A DNA stretch of 64,000 bases from JABFWF01 sp035539135 (GTDB lineage Bacteria; Pseudomonadota; Gammaproteobacteria; Xanthomonadales; Xanthomonadaceae). A program made the position numbers and the translations under genes. The stretch is from the NCBI GenBank assembly GCA_035539135.1, contig DATLJD010000014.1:124001-188000 (forward strand). The letters are read 5' to 3'. Below, piece after piece: positions 8,680 to 15,077 of the stretch. Every line of letters begins with the position of its first letter. Within the stretch, counting starts at the first letter, position 1. Below the pieces are notes generated by a model that did no database searches, had not been told where the DNA came from, and worked only from the letters and a program-made list of their open reading frames with translations.

Positions 8680-8985
8680 ATGACTCTGTCCGAGGCAGCC
8701 ACCCTCCAGGTCCACCCCTTCGACGCGCGCGGCATCGCCCGCCGCTTCCGCCATGCCGCGATCTTCGGCGCGCTGGACGCGCTGCGGCCGGGCGAGGCGA
8801 TGCGTTTCGTCAACGACCACGACCCGCTGCCGCTGCTGGCCCAGTTGCGGGAGCGCTACGGCGAGTCGCTGGCGATCGAGTACCGCCAGCGCGAGCCGGG
8901 CGCGATCGTGATCGACTTCGTGATCCAGCCCGGCGCCTTCGCGATCGAGGAAAGCTGCGGCTGCGGCACCGGCGGTTGCGGCTGA
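8680..8985 (+). CDS. DUF2249 domain protein with Cys-rich C-terminus
   Basis: A 101-residue protein of the DUF2249 family, small cytoplasmic proteins often encoded near anaerobic respiration and nitric-oxide genes. The visible family features are the DARGIARRFRHAAIFGALDAL opening and FVNDHDPLPLLAQL. The C-terminus ends CGCGTGGCG, so three cysteines in a glycine-rich tail could bind metal or a persulfide. It has an FNR-like site about 61 bp upstream and is followed after 8 bases by a second small Cys protein, so the two are probably one operon. The biochemical role is not established; a part in handling iron, sulfur or nitrosative damage is inferred from context. Confidence 0.8.
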   Translation: MTLSEAATLQVHPFDARGIARRFRHAAIFGALDALRPGEAMRFVNDHDPLPLLAQLRERYGESLAIEYRQREPGAIVIDFVIQPGAFAIEESCGCGTGGCG

Positions 8986-8993
8986 GACGGACG

Positions 8994-9251
8994 ATGGCGG
9001 AGGTCGAGCGCATCCAGGGCTGGCGCTGCATCGGCTGCGGCAAGGTCGACGCGCCGCGGCCGTGCGTCGGCGTCTGCCAGGACCGCAAGGTCGAGTTGGT
9101 GGACGCGAATGACTACGACGCGCTCGCGGCGCGGGCGCGCGAGATGGAAGCCGCGCTCGCCCTGATCGCGCGGATCACCCCGCGCGAGGGCGAGCTGGCG
9201 GCCAGCTGGAGCGCCCTGCAGGAACGCGCGCGCGCAGCGCTGAAGTCATAG
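8994..9251 (+). CDS. Small CxxC protein of unknown function
   Basis: An 85-residue protein that I do not recognise by name. It begins MAEVERIQGWRCIGCGKVDAPRPCVGVC, giving C12-x2-C15 and two further cysteines in PRPCVGVCQD, which looks like a small zinc or iron-sulfur knuckle. The rest is a helical segment rich in Ala and Glu. It starts 8 bases after the DUF2249 gene and its last codons overlap, tail to tail, the end of the cysteine-synthase-like gene on the other strand by 6 bases. Co-transcription with the DUF2249 gene suggests a shared role under low oxygen or nitric oxide. The coding call rests on the close spacing, the clean Cys pattern and GC-rich third positions. Confidence 0.7.
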   Translation: MAEVERIQGWRCIGCGKVDAPRPCVGVCQDRKVELVDANDYDALAARAREMEAALALIARITPREGELAASWSALQERARAALKS

Positions 9252-10364
9252 CGCCGCCAGACCTCGGTCGCCGCCGTCACGTTGCGCCGCGCCGAAAACG
9301 CATTCGCGCAACGCGGCGCGCGACGGCGCGATGTCCAGCCCGCGCGCGGCCAGCCAGTCCGGATCGAACAGGGTCGCGTCGTAGCGTTCGCCGCGGTCGC
9401 ACAGCAGGCTGACGATGCTGCCGCGCTCGCCGCGCGCGCGCATCGCCGTGGCGAGCCGCAGGCAGGCCACCAGGTTGGTGCCCGAGGAACCGCCGTAGCG
9501 GCGGCCGAGCAGGTCCTCGAGCAGCCACATCGCGGCGATGGACTGCGCGTCGTCCACTTCGGCGACTTCATCCACCACGTCGAACACGAAGCCCGGCTCG
9601 ACCCGCGGCCGGCCGATCCCTTCGATCACCGTCGCCCGCGTCGCGATCGCCTGCGGATCGCGCGTGCGCCAGCCCTCGGCGAAGCCGCTGCCGGCCGGTT
9701 CGGCGACGCACAGGCGGGTGGCGAGGCCGCGGTAGCGCAGGTAGCGCCCGATCGTCGCCGAGGTGCCGCCGGTGCCGGCGCCGCACACGATCCAGGCCGG
9801 TTCCGGCGCCGGCTCGCGCGCCATCTGCGCGATGATCGACTCGGCGATGTTGTTGTTGCCGCGCCAGTCGGTGGCGCGCTCGGCGAGGCCGAACTGGTCG
9901 AGGTGGCAGGCGCCGTTGGCGGCGTGCCAGGCGGCGCGCGCGTGCACCGTGGCCGGGTCGTCGACCAGGTCGCAGTTGCCGCCCAGCGCCTGCACGTCGC
10001 GGATCTTGCGCGGCGCGGTGCAGGCCGGCATCACCGCGACGAAGGGCAGGCCCAGCAGCCGCGCGAACCACGCCTCCGAGATCGCGGTGCTGCCGGAGGA
10101 CGCGTCGACCACCGTCTGCCCCTCGCCGAGGCGGCCGTTGCACAGCGCGTACAGGAACAGCGAGCGCGCCAGCCGGTGCTTGAGGCTGCCGGTGGGGTGC
10201 GCGGCCTCGTCCTTGAAGTAGAAGCCGATGCCGGGGAAGGCGGGGAAGTCCAGCCGCAGCAGGTGGGTGTCGGCCGAGCGCGCGGCCTCCTGGCGCAGCG
10301 TCTCCAGCGCGTGGCGGCTCCAGGCGCGTCGGCGATCGCGGCGGTCGGCGGGCGTTCCGTCCAT
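9246..10364 (-). CDS. PLP-dependent cysteine synthase-like enzyme (Cds1-type cysteine desulfhydrase?)
   Basis: A 372-residue fold-type II PLP enzyme. The PLP lysine is K62 in HPTGSLKHRLARSL, the substrate loop is SSGSTAISEAW, and the phosphate-binding loop is GTGGTSATIGRYLR. The layout fits the branch of cysteine-synthase-like proteins that includes mycobacterial Cds1, an L-cysteine desulfhydrase releasing sulfide, pyruvate and ammonia. True CysK or CysM activity cannot be excluded. It is the last gene of the unit usp - decarboxylase - this gene, starting 4 bases after the decarboxylase stop, and an FNR-like site precedes usp. This suggests induction under low oxygen. The specific reaction is inference from family resemblance. 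Confidence 0.82.
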   Translation of the reverse strand: MDGTPADRRDRRRAWSRHALETLRQEAARSADTHLLRLDFPAFPGIGFYFKDEAAHPTGSLKHRLARSLFLYALCNGRLGEGQTVVDASSGSTAISEAWFARLLGLPFVAVMPACTAPRKIRDVQALGGNCDLVDDPATVHARAAWHAANGACHLDQFGLAERATDWRGNNNIAESIIAQMAREPAPEPAWIVCGAGTGGTSATIGRYLRYRGLATRLCVAEPAGSGFAEGWRTRDPQAIATRATVIEGIGRPRVEPGFVFDVVDEVAEVDDAQSIAAMWLLEDLLGRRYGGSSGTNLVACLRLATAMRARGERGSIVSLLCDRGERYDATLFDPDWLAARGLDIAPSRAALRECVFGAAQRDGGDRGLAAL

Positions 10365-10368
10365 GCCG

Positions 10369-12372
10369 TCACCCGGCCAGCTCGCGCACGCGCGCGGCGA
10401 GATGGTCGAAGTAGCGCTCGATGTAGCTGATGCCGTTCTCGTGGTCGATCAGGTACGGGTTCATCAGCGTGTGGCGCAGGATCAGCAGGCGGTCGGCGCC
10501 GTCGTCGAGACTGAAGCTGGCGGGATCGAGGCCGAGTTCGGACGCGATCCGCCGGGTGTCCTCCGCGCCCAGCGCGTCCGGCCGAAGGGTCGTCACCGAG
10601 CCGAAGAATTCCTTCAGCTGCAGCGGACGGCGCGGGTCGCAGCGCAGCACCTCGTGCAGGCGGGCGACGAAGGCGTTGGCGCGCGCGACGTCGCGGTTGC
10701 CGGCCGGATTGAGCGCCAGGCACACGAGGTTGCTGTCGGGCGCGAACGGCACGCAGGCGTTGACGACGCCAGCGACCTCGTCGGCGAAGCGCCGCGCGCG
10801 GGCGTGGAAGGCTTCGGCCGCGCGTACGGTCTGCCGCGGCAGCTCGCCGAAGTGGGCGTGGTCGAGCGGCAGCACCTGGTGGGTGACGTAGACCGCCGCC
10901 GCGTTCGCGCCGGCCTTTGATCCCTCCGGGATGAACTGTCCCAGGCGCCGGTAGCGCGCCATGTAGTCGCCCGATGCGTCGCCGGCGAAGACGTAGTCGG
11001 CCTCCTCCGCCAGCAGCGCCATCGCGCGATGGTCGCGACAGACGAACGCGCCGGCGCCGTAGGGCAGGTAACCGAGCTTGTGCGGATCGACGGTGACCGA
11101 GTCGGTATCGCCCAGCGCGGCGAAGGCGTCGTACACCTCCGGTTGCGGGAAGCGCGCGAACTCGGCGCGCACGTCCGCGAACGGCCGCAGGCCGCCGTCT
11201 TCGGCACGGAACAGCGTCGCGAGGTAGCCGCCCCAGGCCGCGTCCACGTGCACGGAAAAGCCGAGCCCGCGCGGCGCGAAGGCTTCGCGCGCGGCGACCA
11301 CGCGGTCCACCGGGTCGATCGTGCCGTACTCGGTGGTGCCGAGCACCGCCACCGCCATCAGCACCGGCGTGCGCGTGCGCAGGCAGCGTTCGAGCGTTTC
11401 CTGCAGCGCGTCGGCATCCAGGCGCATGCCGCGCTCGGGCAGCAGGTCCAGCTGCGCGCGGCCGAGGCCGAGCAGCTTCAGGCCCTTGCTCCACGAATAG
11501 TGCGCGGTCACGGGCGCCAAGACCCGCGGCACCCGCAGGCCGCGATGGCGACCGACGAATCCGGCGACGCCGAGATGCTCGATCCGCTGCGCCTGCACGC
11601 GCTCGTGCCAGTATTGGCGCCCTGCCGCGGGCTGCTGCGCGAGCCAGTGCTGCCAGCGCGCCAGCAGCGCGATCGCCTCGCGCGGGGCGAGGTTGAATGC
11701 CGCCCAATCGTCCTCCGGCAGTTCCAGGTCGGGCACGCCCGCCGCGCGCAGCGCGACCGGGAAGGCTTTCAGCGCCAGCGCCAGGCGCAGCGCCTGGTAG
11801 TTGGCGAGGGTGCCGCCTGACGTGAGGTGGCCGAAGGCGCAGTCGGCGCGCGCCGGGTCGTCGGGATAGCCGAGCATGCGCGCGAGCTGCAGGCCGGCGC
11901 GCACCTCCAGCTCGACGGTGACGGGCGCGGCGTCCTCGCTGACGTTGTTCGGGTTGTAGGGCAGGGTGAGGATCTGCGCCGCCAGCCCGGGCAGCAGCAG
12001 GTCGGACGCCATGTGCCCGATGTAGCGCGGACTGTGGAACGGCACCGACTTCTTCAGCGCCGCCGACAGCGCGTGCAGCTCGCGGCGCATGCGCGCCTCG
12101 AAGGCGAGGTACTCGGGATGCTGCGCGGCGCGGGTGGAGATCGCCGGCGGGTCCTCCGGATGGAAGTTGCGCCGCCAGTAGACGTGGTCGCGCAGGAACT
12201 CGACGACCAGCTTTTCCAGCAGCGTGTCATTCTCGCCGTAGGGGCCGAGGAAGCAGGCGTCGAGTGCCGCGCTGCGCGGCGCCGCCTGCGTTCCGGCCCC
12301 GGCCTGCAGGTCCGCCGGCACGGTCGCGCCGGCGGAGGCGTCCTGCGCGGGCGCGACGGCGACGGTGTGCAT
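10369..12372 (-). CDS. PLP-dependent amino acid decarboxylase, group II
   Basis: A 667-residue PLP decarboxylase. Key features are HSPRYIGHMASDLLLPGLA and LPYNPNNVSEDAAPVTVELE near the N-terminus, LTSGGTLANYQALRLA, the Asp motif HVDAAWGGYLATLF, and the PLP lysine K432 in VDPHKLGYLPYGAGAF. The YNPNN segment recalls bacterial tyrosine decarboxylases, and glutamate or aspartate decarboxylase is also possible; the substrate is unresolved. The ATG at 12372 begins 2 bases after the usp stop codon, which implies translational coupling. The first 40 residues are Ala-rich and low in complexity. In this operon it is paired with a cysteine-synthase-like enzyme, so a sulfur amino acid substrate is conceivable. 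That last point is inference. Confidence 0.85.
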   Translation of the reverse strand: MHTVAVAPAQDASAGATVPADLQAGAGTQAAPRSAALDACFLGPYGENDTLLEKLVVEFLRDHVYWRRNFHPEDPPAISTRAAQHPEYLAFEARMRRELHALSAALKKSVPFHSPRYIGHMASDLLLPGLAAQILTLPYNPNNVSEDAAPVTVELEVRAGLQLARMLGYPDDPARADCAFGHLTSGGTLANYQALRLALALKAFPVALRAAGVPDLELPEDDWAAFNLAPREAIALLARWQHWLAQQPAAGRQYWHERVQAQRIEHLGVAGFVGRHRGLRVPRVLAPVTAHYSWSKGLKLLGLGRAQLDLLPERGMRLDADALQETLERCLRTRTPVLMAVAVLGTTEYGTIDPVDRVVAAREAFAPRGLGFSVHVDAAWGGYLATLFRAEDGGLRPFADVRAEFARFPQPEVYDAFAALGDTDSVTVDPHKLGYLPYGAGAFVCRDHRAMALLAEEADYVFAGDASGDYMARYRRLGQFIPEGSKAGANAAAVYVTHQVLPLDHAHFGELPRQTVRAAEAFHARARRFADEVAGVVNACVPFAPDSNLVCLALNPAGNRDVARANAFVARLHEVLRCDPRRPLQLKEFFGSVTTLRPDALGAEDTRRIASELGLDPASFSLDDGADRLLILRHTLMNPYLIDHENGISYIERYFDHLAARVRELAG

Positions 12373-12374
12373 TT

Positions 12375-12797
12375 TCAGCGGACCACCAGCACGGGGATGT
12401 CGCAGCCGGCCAGCACCTTGCTCGCGACCGAGCCGAGCAGCAGTCCCTGCAGCGCACCCTGGCCGCGCGATCCCATCACGATCTGGTCGTAGCGGCCGCC
12501 GCGCGCCGCCTCGACGATGGCGGCCGCCGGCTCGCCCGCGACCAGGCGCTCGTCGAAGGCGACCCGCGCGCGGCGCAGCGCGGCGCGGGCCTTGCCCACC
12601 GCCAGTTCGGCCTCCTCGCCGTAGTAGCGGGCCGTCGCCTCCGCGCCGAGCTTGCGTTCGGCCTGCGGCAGCAGCGGCGCGCTGGCGTGGAACAGGGTCA
12701 GGCGTGGCGGTTTCGCGAGTTCGCGCGCCAGGCGGACCGCCTGTTTGACAGCGCGCAGGCTGTTCTCGCTGCCGTCCACCGCGAGCAGGATCTTCAT
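12375..12797 (-). CDS. Universal stress protein (UspA family)
   Basis: A 140-residue single-domain universal stress protein. It starts MKILLAVDGSENSLRAVKQA, and has the ATP-binding signature MGSRGQGALQGLLLGSVASKV (G-x2-G-x9-G-S type) and the terminal strand DIPVLVVR. The start at 12797 is set by an excellent ribosome site, AAGGAGGT, seven bases upstream; an in-frame longer version reaching 12893 has no such site. It is the first gene of a three-gene unit with the PLP decarboxylase and the cysteine-synthase-like enzyme. An FNR/Dnr-like 14-mer lies about 76 bp upstream. Usp proteins under FNR-type control are known in other bacteria for survival without oxygen. Confidence 0.9.
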   Translation of the reverse strand: MKILLAVDGSENSLRAVKQAVRLARELAKPPRLTLFHASAPLLPQAERKLGAEATARYYGEEAELAVGKARAALRRARVAFDERLVAGEPAAAIVEAARGGRYDQIVMGSRGQGALQGLLLGSVASKVLAGCDIPVLVVR

Positions 12798-12866
12798 CGC
12801 CACCTCCTTCCCGGCCGCCACCGTGGCGGCCCGGCGCCAGAGTGCGACGCGGGGCGTGAGCGGGCA

Positions 12867-12880
12867 TTGGTCCGGGTCAA
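12867..12880. promoter_or_regulatory. FNR/Dnr-like site upstream of usp operon
   Basis: TTGGT-CCGG-GTCAA is centred about 76 bp before the usp start. It keeps the two five-base half-sites and N4 spacing of FNR/Dnr sites, with G/C for A/T at two positions. Confidence 0.5.
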
Positions 12881-12905
12881 CCCGGGCCCGCACGCCGCCT
12901 GGCTT

Positions 12906-13310
12906 TCAGCCGAACCAGCGGAAGAAGATCCCCAGCGGGTGGTGGGTGCGCGCGATGGTGACGATGAAGGCGAACACCAGCAGCGCCGTCACGTAGGCGA
13001 TCCGCTTCGCCCGCGGCGTTCGTCCGCGGCGCAGGGCGAACACCCCGAGCACGACGTACAGGACCACCAGCAGCAGCTTCACCGTCAGCCAGCCGTTGGC
13101 GAACATGCCGTGCGGCAGGATCGTCAGCAGCATCAGCGCGGCGGTGAGCAGGGTGGTGTCGATCGCGTAGCTCAGCCAGCGCACCGGTGCCGCCATCGCG
13201 ATCCGGGCCTGGCCCGCCTGCACCAGCAGACCGCGCAGCAGGAACAGGCTGCCGCTGCACACGACCATCGCCACATGCAGCCACTTGATCTGCGGATAGA
13301 ACTCGATCAT
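12906..13310 (-). CDS. SirB2-like small membrane protein
   Basis: A 134-residue inner-membrane protein with four hydrophobic helices, starting MIEFYPQIKWLHVAMVVCSGSLFLLRG and ending FAFIVTIARTHHPLG. The family is SirB (SirB2), named from Salmonella but widespread and of unclear biochemical role. The His residues near the first helix and the THHP pair near the last could bind haem or metal, which is inference. It starts 9 bases after the nnrS stop, so it is almost certainly the second gene of the nnrS operon. In other proteobacteria SirB2-like genes also appear beside nnrS and nitric oxide reductase genes. Confidence 0.8.
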   Translation of the reverse strand: MIEFYPQIKWLHVAMVVCSGSLFLLRGLLVQAGQARIAMAAPVRWLSYAIDTTLLTAALMLLTILPHGMFANGWLTVKLLLVVLYVVLGVFALRRGRTPRAKRIAYVTALLVFAFIVTIARTHHPLGIFFRWFG

Positions 13311-13319
13311 CGCGCCAGT

Positions 13320-14549
13320 CTAGCCCGGGCGGCCGTCGATCCGCGGCGTCAGGTAGATCCGCCCCAGCCGCAGCACCCACGGCGCGAACGCGACCAGCCA
13401 GGCGATCGCCGCCGCCACGTGCCACCCCATCGGATCGTCCACCAGCTCGGCGCAGATCCGCGCGAGCGCGGCGAACTGGATCACCGCGAACGCGAACCAC
13501 GCCGCCTTCGGCATCACAAGCGCGCGCCCGGAATGCCCTTGGGTCACCCGCGTCACCATCGCGATCAGGATGCTGCCGAAGAAGCCGACGAACAGCGCGT
13601 GCGCCGGCGCCCGACCCAGCCAGTACACGCCGGTGAGCAGGTAGGACACGCTCTGCGCGGTGTACAGGGCGAAGGTCACCGGCAGCCAGGCCAGGCCGAC
13701 GAACAGCACCGCCAGCAGCCCGGGCTTCTTCCCCTGCGGCCACCAGCGCGCCCACACCACCAGGGTGAGCAGCAGCAGCGGCACGTCCACCAGCCACAAC
13801 CAGCCGTAGGCGTGGACCAGTTCCAGCACGAGGTGCGCCAGCACCAGCGGCCAGAACACGCCGAGCAGCCACAGCGGCCGCCACGGCGTGTAGCCGGGCA
13901 CGACGTTGCCGGCGAAGAACGGGAACATCCGGTGGGCGACGGTGAAGTACACCGGCAGCAGCAGCCCGAAGGTGCCGACCTTGATGCTGCCGAACGCCGC
14001 CAGCGCGTTGCCGGCGAACAGGAACCAGGCCCACGCCAGCAGCCCGGCGAAACCCAGCACCAGCCCGGCGAAGCAGGAGCGCGCGTGCCAGTTGCGCCCC
14101 TGTTCGCGCCACAGCAGCGGGGCGAGCGTGAGCAGGCCGGCCAGCCAGCCGGCCACGGTCATCAGCAGGCCGACCGTGATCCCGGCCTGCCAGCCGAGCG
14201 CGCCCAGCAGCGTCGCGACCTGGCCGCCGAACAGGCCAAGCCCGACCGGGACGTAGCGCCAGCGGTCGACGTCGCGCATCCCCAGCCAGCGCGGGAAAGT
14301 GGTCAGCAGGAAGCCGAAGATGAAGCTCGGCAGCATCTGGTACTGCATGACGAAAGCATGCAGCCAGCCCGCGTAGGGATCGGGCTGCGGTATCGCGAAC
14401 CAATCGAAGCGGGTCGCCCCCAGCCACGCCGCCCACCACAGCATCGCCAGCAGCACGTTGCTGGTGCCGACGAAGAACAGCAGCCGGTGCGGCGCCGCCG
14501 CCAGCAGCCGCGGCGACAGCGCGTCCCCGCTCGAATGCGAATCGTTCAT
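13320..14549 (-). CDS. nnrS: NnrS family membrane protein
   Basis: A 409-residue polytopic inner-membrane protein with about twelve hydrophobic segments. It matches NnrS, a haem- and copper-containing protein that limits damage from nitric oxide and is usually made when NO is present. Recognisable features include LLAAAPHRLLFFVGTSNVLLA near the start, YQMLPSFIFGFLLTTFPRW, and MFPFFAGNVVPGY. The start at 14549 lies about 42 bp downstream of an FNR/Dnr-like site. It is followed by sirB2 and lies between the decarboxylase operon and the quinol NO reductase gene, consistent with a nitrosative stress island. Confidence 0.88.
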   Translation of the reverse strand: MNDSHSSGDALSPRLLAAAPHRLLFFVGTSNVLLAMLWWAAWLGATRFDWFAIPQPDPYAGWLHAFVMQYQMLPSFIFGFLLTTFPRWLGMRDVDRWRYVPVGLGLFGGQVATLLGALGWQAGITVGLLMTVAGWLAGLLTLAPLLWREQGRNWHARSCFAGLVLGFAGLLAWAWFLFAGNALAAFGSIKVGTFGLLLPVYFTVAHRMFPFFAGNVVPGYTPWRPLWLLGVFWPLVLAHLVLELVHAYGWLWLVDVPLLLLTLVVWARWWPQGKKPGLLAVLFVGLAWLPVTFALYTAQSVSYLLTGVYWLGRAPAHALFVGFFGSILIAMVTRVTQGHSGRALVMPKAAWFAFAVIQFAALARICAELVDDPMGWHVAAAIAWLVAFAPWVLRLGRIYLTPRIDGRPG

Positions 14550-14584
14550 GGTGCGCAGTGTGCCCCCGTGCGCGTCCTGGCGGG

Positions 14585-14598
14585 TTGATCCAGGTCAG
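14585..14598. promoter_or_regulatory. FNR/Dnr-like site upstream of nnrS
   Basis: TTGAT-CCAG-GTCAG has one perfect half-site and a second half with two changes from ATCAA. It is centred about 42 bp before the nnrS start, as expected for a class II activator site. Confidence 0.55.
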
Positions 14599-14677
14599 GA
14601 GGGTGCTACCCCACAAGCGCAGAAAGCCTCGAGAATCCGTTCAAGTCATTGAGCTCCGGGCGGGATGTACTGGGCCC

Positions 14678-14788
14678 GCGCCCGGGAGGCCGGGGGTATT
14701 GCTTTTCCCTTAGAAGGGCAGTCCTGCCCTTATGCGGGCGCGCGCCATCCATGGCGCGCTGACGCAACACCCCCGCCCTCCCGGGCGC
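14678..14788. repeat. Nested palindrome R1 (about 111 bp)
   Basis: The outer arms at 14678-14702 and 14764-14788 are 25 bases long and complementary except for two positions. Inside are two more perfect hairpins: 14714-14731 (AAGGGCA / TGCCCTT) and 14741-14758 (CGCGCCAT-CC-ATGGCGCG). No coding sequence is supported. The central GCGCCAT-NN-ATGGCGC core is shared with the repeats at 14853 and 48371, although the outer arms differ in sequence. Confidence 0.75.
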
Positions 14789-14852
14789 TCGGACAGGTCC
14801 TGGCAACTGACAACAGAAGCTTTTCCCGTCCGATCGCGGAAGCCCTGGGGCG

Positions 14853-14959
14853 CGTCGGGTGGGAGAGGCAGGCGGGACCGTATGCGCCATGGATGGCGCA
14901 TCCGAGCCTCCAGGGACGGATTCACGGCGTGTCCTGCCTGCCTCTCCCGCCCGGGCGCT
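14853..14959. repeat. Nested palindrome R2, copy of the repeat at 48.37 kb
   Basis: The outer arms at 14861-14878 and 14931-14948 are 18 bp with one mismatch. The central perfect palindrome ATGCGCCAT-GG-ATGGCGCAT lies at 14882-14901. The inner 60 bases are nearly identical to the copy at 48371-48468. The outer arms differ between the two copies but stay paired (CAGGC/GCCTG here, TGGGC/GCCCA there). Together with R1 it fills most of the 528-bp gap between nnrS and norB; nothing else is apparent there except the norB terminator and the nnrS site. Confidence 0.8.
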
Positions 14960-15017
14960 CGCGCGAGGCCGGCTTTTCGGTTGCCTTGCCGCAGCCGCCA
15001 GGCTGGACGCGCCGTCA

Positions 15018-15047
15018 GAAAGAAAAACCCCGGCCGGAGCCGGGGTT
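15018..15047 (-). terminator. Rho-independent terminator of norB
   Basis: A perfect 9-bp stem, AACCCCGGC / GCCGGGGTT with a four-base loop, is followed on the minus strand by a T-rich tail. It lies 30 bases beyond the norB stop codon. Confidence 0.8.
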
Positions 15048-15077
15048 CCCAGAGGGAAACATGAGCGCGAGGACATC

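Noticed and set aside
12264..14588. 774-codon plus-strand open frame opposite usp, sirB2 and nnrS
   Set aside because: It overlaps three well supported genes and the terminal sites between them; the composition is antisense-like.
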